64,000 bases of DNA from Natronoflexus pectinivorans (GTDB taxonomy: Bacteria; Bacteroidota; Bacteroidia; Bacteroidales; Marinilabiliaceae). Position 1 is the stretch's first letter. Every line of letters starts with the position of its first letter. The notes beneath the pieces were generated by a model, which made no database searches, was not told where the DNA came from, and saw only the letters and a list, made by a program, of their open reading frames with translations. A program made the position numbers and the translations under genes. Below, in pieces: positions 7,668-20,090 of this stretch. The DNA lies in NCBI RefSeq assembly GCF_004345615.1, contig NZ_SLWK01000001.1, forward strand, positions 248,001 to 312,000. Reading direction: 5' to 3'.

Positions 7668-10058
7668 TTAAAGATATTCATTAAAAAGAGTTTTCAAGGC
7701 CTCGTTGTCCTTATAAATCTTATTCCTGACAACATTCCCCTCTCTGTCAACCAAAAGGTAGTGGGGAATTCCGCTGATGTTAAACATGCTTGAGAAATAG
7801 TTCCACTCATCCTGCGTCACGCGGTAATGTTCACCTTTAACATCTGGAATCATCAATTCCCATGTACTTACAGGAGATGTAGGATTAGTGATATAAACAA
7901 ATACGATGTCCTCATCGGCCAGCTCCTCCTTAAGAGGCTTTATTCTTTCCATTCCGGAGCGACAAGGACCGCACCATGTAGCCCAGAAATCGACATAAAC
8001 CAATTTCCCTTTATAGTTTTCCATGATGGCGTCAAACAATGCTTCTCCTTTTCCCTCCGGAGTTTCATTAATGACATACCCGGTTCTGGATTTATTGGCC
8101 AGCATGGTTTCTTCAATTTCTTTGGCCAATCGATCACTTTGTGCCAATATGTAATCACGAATAAAGGGGGTTTCTATTTCTCTTTCTACCAATTCTCTAT
8201 CCTGGTCAGACATTGGCTGCATTCTTGATTTCATCATTTGATTCTGCCGTTGAGATAACATCAAATCTGCGAACAGCCCCCCTGAAATGCCAAATAATTG
8301 TTCAATAGCCTTATTTCTATCTTCGCTCTCATTGGTCACAATGTATTGCATAACCGCTTTTTGAACATGCTCCTCATTTTTAACATAAAACTCCTCCCAC
8401 AACATAGAGTCGGCCTGAACAACCTCATTGAGACAATCATCGCTAGTGCAAGCCATCAGTTTTTCAACCATCACAAGTTCTTCATCAGATAAGGCAACGT
8501 TAGCATCTTGCAAAACATCTAACAAGTAAGCCATTACTCTTCGTTCTGATTCATTACTAGGACCTTGGTAATAACCTACTCTATTTAAAAAAATAGAGTA
8601 AGATCCTACAATAAGACTCAATTGGGTGTTTAAATCGTAATTTTGTAAAAACTCAAAATCTTCTGGTGTAAAAAAATGCGGTTCCAAATCAATTTCTCTC
8701 TGCTCACGGGGGATATCATGCACTCTCCGGTATGCCGACTCTTTCATCCAATTATACTCAAGTAAACCTGAAACAATTCGCATCGGAATCTCCATGTTCA
8801 TAATTTGTAAAGCTTTGGCACATAAACCAGTGGTTTGATTTAACCTTTGCAAATTGGCCATTTCATTATTCATGGCATTCATATAATATTGATAATACTC
8901 TTCGGGAGACATTTCATGAATTCTGTCCCTTATATTACCGTGATCAACATAATTAATCGGACTCATTAATGCCAAATCTGAATTGGTTCTTGCCAAATCT
9001 CCCATAAAGAGTGATTGCCTTTTCCGATTTACAAACTCTTGGTAATTTCGGCGATAATTGGTGTATTCGCTCAGCCTAATAAAATGCGTTAATGTTTTGC
9101 CCGGTTCTAAAAAAACTAAATCATTAACATCTAGCAACCGAAGATATGCAGATTGTGGATGCATCAGTGGTATTTCAACAGAGAATGTCCCATCCTTATT
9201 AATCATTACAATATGACTCTCCTGTTCAGAAGTAAACAAGTTATTTACATACAGAACACCTGTTTCTCCCATTTTCGGATGGTAACCTTCTATGTAACCC
9301 TGATATACAGCGATTCCATTATCCAACAAAGGTTCACTATATGGCAGATTATTTGGTATGGTGTAACCTCTTACTCTTGTTTGATTACGGCTGACCAAAG
9401 CCACGTCATCCTGACCATTCCTAACTTTCAATAATTCGTCACCCGCATTATGAGCAATAAGAGTAATTTTTCTATCGTCCTTATTAAGAAAAATCTTTAA
9501 TTGATCTCCGGCTTCCTCAAAATCAACATCTCGCCAGATTGTGTTATCGTAGATAACACAATCTTTGTAAAACCCATATTTCCAGTTATTACTACCATCA
9601 GTAGCAAGCCAGTTTCCGCGAGCCCATTCAGGGAAATTCAACAGATCATTGTTATCGACACAAATACGGATATCAAAAAAGCGCCAGCTCTCACCAATTA
9701 AATCAAAACTTTCCACGTCTTTATCCAATGGAGGGAAAATAAGCGAGTAGATATTTAGACCTGACTCGGGAGTCCAGTGCTGCTCATTAAGGATAAGCCC
9801 TTCAGCAGCCTTGACATAGAGCTCATCACCGCCGCTACTATCTGTAATAAAAGTTTTATCGTCGTTAACCCGAATCCACCAGCCAGGGATAAATTCTGTA
9901 TTAAAATCGATAATGGTAGCGGTGTCGGTGAGTGTGACTCTTTCAATTTTAGCATAAGGTACATTTGTACCCCCAACGGTAGGATTTTCGATTACTGTTT
10001 GGGCGTGCAACGTAGCAACGAAGCACAACATCCCCAATAGAGTTAGAGCAAGTTTCAT
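7668..10058 (-). CDS. Large secreted protein with C-terminal TlpA-like thioredoxin domain
   Basis: The 796-residue protein starts with a signal peptide (MKLALTLLGMLCFVATLHAQ). The last ~140 residues are a TlpA/ResA-type thiol-disulfide domain: VDFWATWCGPCR puts the redox-active WCGPC near residues 695-699, and the cis-proline is in GIPHYLLVDREG. The preceding ~650 residues have no motif I can name; the stretch near 230-330 reads like a DUF4369-type or carboxypeptidase-regulatory-like beta domain (GYHPKMGETGVLYVNNLF), and the middle is helical. Such proteins are common in Bacteroidota and are thought to reduce or shuffle disulfides in the periplasm. No cytochrome c maturation gene is near, so the partner is unknown. 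It has its own terminator at 7606-7633. Confidence 0.82.
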   Translation of the reverse strand: MKLALTLLGMLCFVATLHAQTVIENPTVGGTNVPYAKIERVTLTDTATIIDFNTEFIPGWWIRVNDDKTFITDSSGGDELYVKAAEGLILNEQHWTPESGLNIYSLIFPPLDKDVESFDLIGESWRFFDIRICVDNNDLLNFPEWARGNWLATDGSNNWKYGFYKDCVIYDNTIWRDVDFEEAGDQLKIFLNKDDRKITLIAHNAGDELLKVRNGQDDVALVSRNQTRVRGYTIPNNLPYSEPLLDNGIAVYQGYIEGYHPKMGETGVLYVNNLFTSEQESHIVMINKDGTFSVEIPLMHPQSAYLRLLDVNDLVFLEPGKTLTHFIRLSEYTNYRRNYQEFVNRKRQSLFMGDLARTNSDLALMSPINYVDHGNIRDRIHEMSPEEYYQYYMNAMNNEMANLQRLNQTTGLCAKALQIMNMEIPMRIVSGLLEYNWMKESAYRRVHDIPREQREIDLEPHFFTPEDFEFLQNYDLNTQLSLIVGSYSIFLNRVGYYQGPSNESERRVMAYLLDVLQDANVALSDEELVMVEKLMACTSDDCLNEVVQADSMLWEEFYVKNEEHVQKAVMQYIVTNESEDRNKAIEQLFGISGGLFADLMLSQRQNQMMKSRMQPMSDQDRELVEREIETPFIRDYILAQSDRLAKEIEETMLANKSRTGYVINETPEGKGEALFDAIMENYKGKLVYVDFWATWCGPCRSGMERIKPLKEELADEDIVFVYITNPTSPVSTWELMIPDVKGEHYRVTQDEWNYFSSMFNISGIPHYLLVDREGNVVRNKIYKDNEALKTLFNEYL

Positions 10059-10367
10059 AATTTGAGTTTAAAGTTAAATTTGCAAAAAATAAATAGATCG
10101 TTAGTTCCGAATACCTCGTGATAAGAATACTAGATATTAGATAAAAGCATATTCTTGTTATTTTGCGAACTGCGCATCCAACTCCAGTTTTCACATCTGT
10201 AAATAAACAGACTATAGAGCTATTAAAAGAACGTAAGCAAATATAAAAAAACAATACTAAAAAGTCAAAACAACTATTAACAAAGAATTGCATAATACTC
10301 TCCTATAAAGCATTATGCAATTCACTTTATATGGATGAATCCAGATAAATGTACCCCTCTTTGTTTT
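10059..10367. other. Intergenic region with terminator, no gene seen
   Basis: Between the TlpA-like gene start and the GH2 gene end. The right part holds the GH2 terminator (10285-10323). The left part, AT-rich, should contain the TlpA-like promoter. A 13-base string AATAGATCGTTAG at about 10091 also occurs at about 23401 upstream of the GH42 gene. A possible 114-codon ORF here overlaps the promoter and has no recognisable features. Confidence 0.4.
10285..10323. terminator. Terminator downstream of GH2 beta-galactosidase
   Basis: Arms GAATTGCATAAT and ATTATGCAATTC are perfect complements of 12 bp around a 15-base loop, about 45 bases past the stop of the leftward GH2 gene, followed on that strand by CTTTGTT. 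Confidence 0.6.
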
Positions 10368-13580
<3,213 letters not shown>

Positions 13581-13666
13581 TTACAGTTATGTTTCAAGGC
13601 AATTCAGCCAATCTTTTCTTAGTAGATGTTTAAATTTAGATTTTAAAGGATTTTGTAGATTATATC

Positions 13667-13691
13667 ATTATCCCGAGACAATCGGGATAAT
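13667..13691. repeat. Short palindrome, ATCCCGA/TCGGGAT type
   Basis: Arms ATTATCCCGA and TCGGGATAAT surround a five-base loop, between two leftward genes and about 60 bases past the GH43 stop. The core ATCCCGA...TCGGGAT recurs at 34267-34284. It could act as a weak terminator for the GH43 gene or be a dispersed palindromic repeat. Confidence 0.45.
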
Positions 13692-13750
13692 ATCTAAAAA
13701 TCTATTTAGTTTGTTCGATATAAATCGAAACAATCTCTATGTCAAAACAT

Positions 13751-16207
13751 TCATCTCAGCAAAATCTTTTGAACCTCGCTCACCACATTTCTTTTTGATA
13801 GCTGAACCAGATAATACCCTGGTTTTAAATGTGAAACATTTAAAACTGTTTCATCAGAACCTGCTTCTACTTCCATCACTTTCAATCCTGACAAATTATA
13901 AATAGAAATTACACTTTCATCATTTAAATAACCGGGATGATTAATCAATAAATAGTCGCTGGCTGGATTTGGGGAAATCGAAAAGTTCTGTTTCTTAAAA
14001 TTAAAATCCCGTATTGTCGTGGATTCGTCACCATAAGCTGCCTTTAGCGCATTTAACTCCGCCTGCGTGATAGGAATTACCGTGCCATGCCGAGGATAAA
14101 AATCCATCGAAACCAGGTGATCTATTATTTCAAAGTTTTCCAGATCATAGGATTTCGTGAATTGGTAGGTTCCCCGCATGTATACATCGTACATTAGAAT
14201 ATAAGTATCTGTGTTAATTAAGCGATATACACAGGATCCCTCAACAGCATCGTTGGTTTGTTGCAAAAACGGCTCCTGCACCACATACCCTTCAGTTAAT
14301 TGATCTGAGACAGCCTTTTTAATTCCATTGCCGGCCCCCTCTGTTTTGAAAAACAGATGGTAAACTCCGTCTTTATAAACAATGTCGCCATCAATACAAG
14401 CCACTTCGTTCGGATGATACAATAATTGTTGCGGAGAAGACTCCAATCCTGTAAAATCTTCATTGGCATAGGCATAATAAATAATATCGTATCCTCCCGG
14501 CTGTCGCATTGAGAAATAAACCATAATCTTCTCCTCTTCCTCATCAAAGATACTCTGTGGTGCCCATACTCTTGTTACATCATAGAACTCACTAAAATTT
14601 TGAGGGATATTGACAACAGAGTGAGTCCAGTCAATTAAATTTTCAGATTTAAGAAAAACCATGGCATGATTAGACCATCCGTCATTGGGAACATACAAAT
14701 CGGTAAGAACCATATAAAACATTCCATCGGGGGCACGAAGGATGTGCGGGTCACGAACACCTCCCCGGGAACTAATGGTATCAGGAGAAATGACTGCTTC
14801 GTTGTTATTGAGCGCAGTAAAATTATACCCATCATAGCTGATGGCGTAATGCACAGCCTCCTGACCCGGCCCGTTACCAAGAAAATAAGCAAAGAGATAA
14901 GCATCGTAACCTTCATCCTCGGCCACAAACACCTCAAAATTACGAACCATTGACTCGGTTCCTTTCGAAATGGTAGCGGTTAGATTAACCAGTTGTTTGC
15001 CTACTCCATTGGGCGAAAGAGTTATTAAAATCCCGTTGTCTGATAAAAAACCGGGCTGATCGGACGACCAGATTATGGTTGTTCCTTCAGTTCCTGTAAA
15101 AGGAAGCTCTAAATTTGCTCTCAGGTTATTAATATTTCCTTCCAACTTGATGTTGTCTGCATCCATTTCAACAGAGGAGTGATCGGACAACCACGGATAC
15201 ACAGTGGCAACATAATCATAAGAGAACGATTGTCCTTCTTTAGAAAAAACTGCGGTCAGCACCACTTCAACCGGATCATCACCTATATCGGGTCGAGTTA
15301 CCACACCGGTTTTAGAAATAAAATGAGGAGCTGAAGATTCCCACTCCACCGCAATATTCCCGATTACCAAAGGCAATGTCAGGTCGACAAGAACTTTATC
15401 GATATTTTCAATTAACAGCTCATTTGCAGCATCTTCGAGTTGTCGCAATACTAGTGCCTGTTGCAAATTGGATCTGTTTGATTCTAAATTAATTATTTCA
15501 GATTCGGTTAACGCCGAATCATAAACTCGAAAATCAGAGAGTAAGGCATTTCTCAGGTATGCGTCTCCTCTATATGCTGATTTTCCAATAAAGTTATGAG
15601 TGGTGTTTCCTAATGCAGATGGAGCAATTGTTACGGTACCAGACACAACAGGCACTCCATTTAAAAATATTGTACCCGTATTTTCTGACTGGCGATAAAC
15701 CAGATGTTGCCATGTGCTTTGAGGGAAAGCTGAATTATAATTAACAGACTGTTCGCCTGTCCAATGCGCCTCAGAAATTGCAAATCTGGTGGTTCGGGCA
15801 GAGAAAAACATAGCGCCATTGCGTTGGTTAGCCATGTCATCAGAATTACCAAAATTCCAAACAAACTGGCCATGGGCAGAAAGGTCGGCGGCTGCATCTA
15901 TAAAAACATAAGTTGCGATGGTGAAATCTTCCAATTCTCCTATTATCTCTCCAACGGAAGCCCCCAGATTAAGATATCCATTTTGACTTCCTAGATTTAG
16001 AATAAAGAAATCACCTAATTGTTCAACTTTAGCATCATTTGAAAGTACTGCCGGGAATTGGCCTGATTCATCGTAAAGGCTGTTTCCACTGACATTATTC
16101 CCATTAAAGGAATAATGTAAAATTAAACCGTTATTATTCTCAGCATTTGCTATTGTAAGGCTAAAAATCAGCACAAATACTCTAAAAAAAACATCACGTA
16201 ATATCAT
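13751..16207 (-). CDS. LamG-GH43 glycoside hydrolase with T9SS sorting domain
   Basis: Secreted enzyme of 818 residues. From the ATG at 16207 it has a signal peptide (MILRDVFFRVFVLIFSLTIANA); an upstream TTG at 16237 would spoil it. Then come a laminin-G/concanavalin-like jelly roll (about 30-230, ILHYSFNG...DFRVYDSALTESE), two bacterial Ig-like segments (about 250-420, WSSSAPHFISKTG and WSSDQPGFLSDNG) and a five-bladed GH43 domain (about 430-720) with the base Asp in GGVRDPHILRAPDG and a probable acid Glu in EGSCVYRL. The last ~80 residues are a type A T9SS domain (SISPNPASDYLLI, IYNLSGLKVME, LKPGYYLVQL), which targets the protein across the outer membrane. GH43 members act on arabinan, xylan or galactan; the exact linkage is undecided. 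The next gene is a tandem paralogue lacking the sorting domain. Confidence 0.88.
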   Translation of the reverse strand: MILRDVFFRVFVLIFSLTIANAENNNGLILHYSFNGNNVSGNSLYDESGQFPAVLSNDAKVEQLGDFFILNLGSQNGYLNLGASVGEIIGELEDFTIATYVFIDAAADLSAHGQFVWNFGNSDDMANQRNGAMFFSARTTRFAISEAHWTGEQSVNYNSAFPQSTWQHLVYRQSENTGTIFLNGVPVVSGTVTIAPSALGNTTHNFIGKSAYRGDAYLRNALLSDFRVYDSALTESEIINLESNRSNLQQALVLRQLEDAANELLIENIDKVLVDLTLPLVIGNIAVEWESSAPHFISKTGVVTRPDIGDDPVEVVLTAVFSKEGQSFSYDYVATVYPWLSDHSSVEMDADNIKLEGNINNLRANLELPFTGTEGTTIIWSSDQPGFLSDNGILITLSPNGVGKQLVNLTATISKGTESMVRNFEVFVAEDEGYDAYLFAYFLGNGPGQEAVHYAISYDGYNFTALNNNEAVISPDTISSRGGVRDPHILRAPDGMFYMVLTDLYVPNDGWSNHAMVFLKSENLIDWTHSVVNIPQNFSEFYDVTRVWAPQSIFDEEEEKIMVYFSMRQPGGYDIIYYAYANEDFTGLESSPQQLLYHPNEVACIDGDIVYKDGVYHLFFKTEGAGNGIKKAVSDQLTEGYVVQEPFLQQTNDAVEGSCVYRLINTDTYILMYDVYMRGTYQFTKSYDLENFEIIDHLVSMDFYPRHGTVIPITQAELNALKAAYGDESTTIRDFNFKKQNFSISPNPASDYLLINHPGYLNDESVISIYNLSGLKVMEVEAGSDETVLNVSHLKPGYYLVQLSKRNVVSEVQKILLR

Positions 16208-16346
16208 AAGGTCTCGTATTAATTCAATCAAACTCAAAGTTTGTTAATTTTAGTTTAAATAAATATCAGATACTTTAAAACATCTAATCCGTTTTCGACA
16301 AAATTGCTTCAAATAGTAATATCCGAGGTAATGATTAACAAAAACA

Positions 16347-16382
16347 AAAAGCAGAAATGTGACTGAGCACATTTCTGCTTTT
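16347..16382. terminator. Strong terminator after lipoprotein GH43
   Basis: A 15-bp perfect stem (AAAAGCAGAAATGTG with CACATTTCTGCTTTT, six-base loop) lies 22 bases past the stop of the leftward GH43 gene and is followed on that strand by TTTTTGTTTTTG-like sequence. It separates the two tandem GH43 copies into different transcripts. Confidence 0.82.
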
Positions 16383-16404
16383 CTTCATGATTAACCCAAT
16401 CTAA

Positions 16405-18594
16405 TTACCTCCCCCATCTGGCCATAATGTTATTCAATTCCTCCTGAGTAATAGGAATAACAGTACCATGCCTTGGGTGAAAATTCATTGATATTTTATG
16501 ATCGATCACTTCAAAATTTTCCAAATCAGTAGATTTGGTAAATTGATATGTTCCTCTTGAGTAAACATCATACATTAAAATATAAGTATCGGTATTTATT
16601 AAACGATAAACACATGATCCTTCTACAGCATCATTTGTTTGTTGCAAGTATGGCTCTTGTACCACATAACCTTCTGTTAAACGATCGGAAACAGCCTTTT
16701 TAATACCATTTCCCGCACCCTCTGTTTTAAAAAACAGATGGTAAACTCCGTCTTTATAAACGATATCACCATCAATACATGCTACCTCATCGGGATGATA
16801 CAGTAATTGTTGGGGAACAGTCACTAATCCGGTAAAATCCTCGTTTGCATAAGCATAGTATATGATGTCATATCCTCCCGGCTGAAGCATAGACCAGTAT
16901 ACCATAACTTTTCCTTTCTCTTCATCAAAATAACTTTGAGGAGCCCAAACCCGAAGAACATTACTAAACTCTTCAAATTTATCTGCAATATTTATTTTTG
17001 CATACGTCCAGTTAACCAAATCACTGGATCTTAAAAACACCATGGCATCATTACCTGACCAACCATCATTTGGTACATACAAATCGGTAACAACCATGTA
17101 GAAATATCCATCTGGCGCTCTTAAGATGTGTGGATCACGAACCCCGCCACGCGCACTTATGGTATCGGCGGCAATAATTGGTCGGTTGTTATTTAGAGCT
17201 CTGAAGTTATATCCATCATGACTTATGGAATAGAAAATAGCCTCTTCACCCGGACCATTTCCAATAAAATAAGAGAACAAATAAGCCACATACCCTTCAT
17301 CTTCTGCCACATAAACCTCGAAATCACGGGTTTTTGACTCACTCCCTTTTGAAACATGAGCCGTAAGAGTCACCATTTTTTCGCCGTCGCCATTTGGAGA
17401 CAAATTAATTAACTTGCCATTGTCAGATAAAAATTCACGATGAGATGACTCCCATCGGATGGTCGTTCCCTCAATACCACTAACAGGCAAAGCCATATCA
17501 GCACGAAGGTTATTTACGTTACCTTTGAGTGCAATATTTTCAATATCCTTCTCAACAGATGCTCTTTCACTTAGCCAAGGCTGAACAACTACTGTGTATT
17601 TTTCGGAATGAGATTGCCCATTTTTCGTAAACAATCCTGTTAAAGTAACAGACGCAGCTTTTGAACCTTGCGCTGGACGGTTTATTTCGCCTTCATCAGA
17701 TAAAACATCTGGCCTGGATGAACTCCATCTTACTGTAACGCCATGCGCCACAACAGAAGGCAACTCAAGGTTTTCTACTACATTGGCCAAACTGCCTGGC
17801 AAGGCAGTTTGTGCAGCAGATTTTAGCTGCTTATCAATGGTCGCTTTTTGAAGTTTTTCTGTAAGATCCCTAAATCGTCCCATCTCCTCATTACTCAATG
17901 CGCGATTATAAACTCTGAAATCCGCCACTTTTGCATTTCTAAGAAATGCATCCCCTCTATATGAAGATCTTCCGATGTAGTTATGAGTGGTCTTCCCCAA
18001 CACTGAAGGTAAGATGGTTACAGAACTCTCGGCAGTGCGGGATCCGTTTAAATATATAGTTCCAATATTGCCCTTTTGAACATAGGCAACGTGATGCCAT
18101 TGTCCCTTTGGAAATGTGAGCGAACGAGCAGCCCCCTGCTCTCCGGACCAATGTCGACGAGAGATTGTATATCCAGTGGTTCGTGCTGAAAAGAACATAG
18201 AACCATTTTGTTCAACGGCCAGATTGTCTGAGTTTCCAAAATTCCACAAGAAATTACCGTGTGCTGTAAGGTCGATTAACTCATCAACATATAAATAAGC
18301 AGCAACAGTAAAATCCTCAAGGCTGCTGATCAACTCTCCGGTTTTGGAGCCCATATCAAGAAACCCATTTTCACTACCAAGGTTAAGAATACCTGTTCTT
18401 CCAAGAGACTCAAAAAATGCGTCATTGTGAACTTCTCCGGAATAACCATTTCCGCTGGCATCACGCACTACATTACCAGAACCGGTGGTTCTGCTAAAGT
18501 CATAATGTAATACTAAACCTTCTTCTGTTTGGCAACTCGTTGTCGAATAAAACAACACCGCCAGCAACAACCAGTAAAATCTTTTAATCATCAT
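16405..18594 (-). CDS. LamG-GH43 glycoside hydrolase, predicted lipoprotein
   Basis: A 729-residue paralogue of the neighbouring GH43 protein with the same order: LamG jelly roll (about 25-230), two Ig-like segments (about 250-420; WSSSRPDVLSDEG, WESSHREFLSDNG), and a GH43 domain with GGVRDPHILRAPDG near residue 485 and EGSCVYRL near 656. It differs at both ends. The N-terminus MMIKRFYWLLLAVLFYSTTSCQTEE has a lipobox-like TTSC, so Cys21 is a likely lipidation site. The protein stops at ELNNIMARWGR, where the paralogue continues into its T9SS domain. It would therefore be a membrane-anchored version of the same enzyme. The block around the second catalytic residue is almost identical to the paralogue, the rest clearly diverged. 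Substrate: probably arabinose- or galactose-containing pectic side chains, by context only. Confidence 0.87.
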   Translation of the reverse strand: MMIKRFYWLLLAVLFYSTTSCQTEEGLVLHYDFSRTTGSGNVVRDASGNGYSGEVHNDAFFESLGRTGILNLGSENGFLDMGSKTGELISSLEDFTVAAYLYVDELIDLTAHGNFLWNFGNSDNLAVEQNGSMFFSARTTGYTISRRHWSGEQGAARSLTFPKGQWHHVAYVQKGNIGTIYLNGSRTAESSVTILPSVLGKTTHNYIGRSSYRGDAFLRNAKVADFRVYNRALSNEEMGRFRDLTEKLQKATIDKQLKSAAQTALPGSLANVVENLELPSVVAHGVTVRWSSSRPDVLSDEGEINRPAQGSKAASVTLTGLFTKNGQSHSEKYTVVVQPWLSERASVEKDIENIALKGNVNNLRADMALPVSGIEGTTIRWESSHREFLSDNGKLINLSPNGDGEKMVTLTAHVSKGSESKTRDFEVYVAEDEGYVAYLFSYFIGNGPGEEAIFYSISHDGYNFRALNNNRPIIAADTISARGGVRDPHILRAPDGYFYMVVTDLYVPNDGWSGNDAMVFLRSSDLVNWTYAKINIADKFEEFSNVLRVWAPQSYFDEEKGKVMVYWSMLQPGGYDIIYYAYANEDFTGLVTVPQQLLYHPDEVACIDGDIVYKDGVYHLFFKTEGAGNGIKKAVSDRLTEGYVVQEPYLQQTNDAVEGSCVYRLINTDTYILMYDVYSRGTYQFTKSTDLENFEVIDHKISMNFHPRHGTVIPITQEELNNIMARWGR

Positions 18595-18851
18595 TTGAGT
18601 AATATTTAAAACGTTCCAATTAATTAGAGACTGGGTTTACAGCGAAAAAACAAAACAACTAATAGATTCCTCATCAAAGGAACAGATGATTTCTGCAAAC
18701 ACATTTTACGACGTTTCAAAAATTGCAATTAATTATCAAACGATGTATCAGATATTTAAAAACTACTGTCTCTTTTTTAAAAAAAGAAAGGACAAAAGAT
18801 ACTTTTAGTTAAAGTTCCGAGCAAAGAAGACGCAAGCTCATAACGAATGAA

Positions 18852-19286
18852 TCAAGGCATTACAGTTCCTCTCACCCATTTCTCCTTAATTGGAAACCAG
18901 TACAGGGCTTTATTCTCAGGATGCTGTTGAATCACATTACCATAAAAATGCATGGTGTCTCTTCGGATGTGAAAATTATAGTAGTTAGCCACAGGAATCC
19001 GTCTTTTATAAAAATCCTGATGAATGGTGACCATGGTGGTGTCGTCCACCAGGATGAACTGCCCTGCATTGAAGAACAATGGGCCAGATGGTGTATGCAT
19101 CAATCCTAAAAATGATCCATCGCTTTTAAATTCCCATGTTCTAAAAGTGCTATCAGCCATGGCAGATTCGAATCTATTGGCCGTTTCAATCATTCTCCAG
19201 GTTCCCAATAGCGGATTTTCCGGATTGGCATTTATTGTTACATTAAAAAAAGTAACAATTAAAAAGGTTTTGATCAATGAGTTCAT
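18852..19286 (-). CDS. Small secreted lipocalin-like/DUF4488-like protein
   Basis: A 144-residue protein with a signal peptide (MNSLIKTFLIVTFFNVTINA) followed by a mature part starting NPENPLLGTWRMIE. The LLGTWRM start, with WEFKSDGSFLGL after it, resembles lipocalin-like and DUF4488-type domains that Bacteroidota export. No catalytic motif is visible. It lies between the lipoprotein GH43 gene and a zinc-ribbon gene on the same strand, with 257 and 90 bases of spacer, so a role in carbohydrate binding is possible but unsupported. Confidence 0.7.
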   Translation of the reverse strand: MNSLIKTFLIVTFFNVTINANPENPLLGTWRMIETANRFESAMADSTFRTWEFKSDGSFLGLMHTPSGPLFFNAGQFILVDDTTMVTIHQDFYKRRIPVANYYNFHIRRDTMHFYGNVIQQHPENKALYWFPIKEKWVRGTVMP

Positions 19287-19376
19287 AGTTTTGAGTTTTA
19301 AGGTTAAAAAGAGGTAATCTGCTGCGAATTAAAAAGCTGGCTACACCAATAATCTTCTGATGACTTACCTATACTT

Positions 19377-19700
19377 TTAACTGCCATCAGTTAGTTTTGA
19401 AGTAACCGGGGTGTAAAATTCCACCTTTCCACATTTAGGGCATACATACAAGTCGAAACTTTCACGGTTCAAAAACAGAGTTGTCCATATGCTGACAAAC
19501 CCAAACCGAGTACCTTCATAGAACTTATAATTACCTCCAAAAATCAAAGGAATCCCACATCGCAAACATTCCAAATTTCGTTTCCCGGCGTTTGCATCTA
19601 AAAAATCAATCTGTTTTTTCTCTGTGAAACTGTAGTTACAATTCCAGCAAATTTCAAAATTATGCTCAATTTCGGAGTTACAAATGGGACAGGTTTTCAT
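19377..19700 (-). CDS. Zinc-ribbon protein of unknown function
   Basis: A 107-residue protein with three CxxC pairs and a fourth: CPIC and CWNC in the first 20 residues, CLRC near 48 and CPKC near 91. The first two pairs form one zinc ribbon and the last two probably bracket a second, inserted by a beta-rich segment (FGGNYKFYEGTRFGFVSIW). There is no signal peptide, so it is probably cytosolic. This layout is seen in small proteins of unknown role that start with a double-zinc-ribbon motif. Nothing in the neighbourhood explains it. Confidence 0.72.
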   Translation of the reverse strand: MKTCPICNSEIEHNFEICWNCNYSFTEKKQIDFLDANAGKRNLECLRCGIPLIFGGNYKFYEGTRFGFVSIWTTLFLNRESFDLYVCPKCGKVEFYTPVTSKLTDGS

Positions 19701-20090
19701 AAAAGGATTTTTAATAATAATACAAACATGAAAGGAGAAAATTCAATAAACAAATAACCAATCACTTTTTCGTACTTGGTAGTAGTGTGGGCGCTTTTAA
19801 TGCTTTTAAGAAGAATTTTGGTCTGCATTTCGAGTTGGATTAGAGTTACTCAAAAGTAAAGCACCAATAAAAACTTTACAATACAATATCAAAATTATGA
19901 ATTCTTCAGAGATCCAGATAGTACGTTTTCGGAGAAACGTTTTAATTATTCGAAAAAGACTTAAGTTTTGCAAGGTCAAATTCATTTGCGACAAGTAATT
20001 AGCTAAAATATTTCTGGTACTCGTTGGGTTAATAAACATTATTTCATAGTTTAGCTGTGCTGTTATGCTATAACTCCAAACTAAATAATT
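19701..20090. other. Divergent intergenic region, no gene seen
   Basis: Between the leftward zinc-ribbon gene and the rightward S41 peptidase gene. The right end contains the S41 promoter candidate (20024-20054). A 77-codon leftward reading frame at 19806-20039 has unlikely composition for a protein and no neighbour support, so I leave it out. A rightward open stretch near 19760-19840 is too short to judge. Confidence 0.45.
20024..20054 (+). promoter_or_regulatory. Candidate Bacteroidota promoter of S41 peptidase gene
   Basis: TTG at 20024-20026, 20 bases, then TAGTTTAG at 20047-20054, one mismatch from TAnnTTTG. The start codon is about 36 bases further on. Confidence 0.45.

Noticed and set aside
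9949-10293. 114-codon leftward ORF overlapping the TlpA-like start
   Set aside because: It runs through the promoter region into the signal peptide of the real gene in another frame.
19806-20039. 77-codon leftward ORF in the divergent gap
   Set aside because: Composition is low complexity and AT-driven, it has no motif or neighbour, and it overlaps the S41 promoter.
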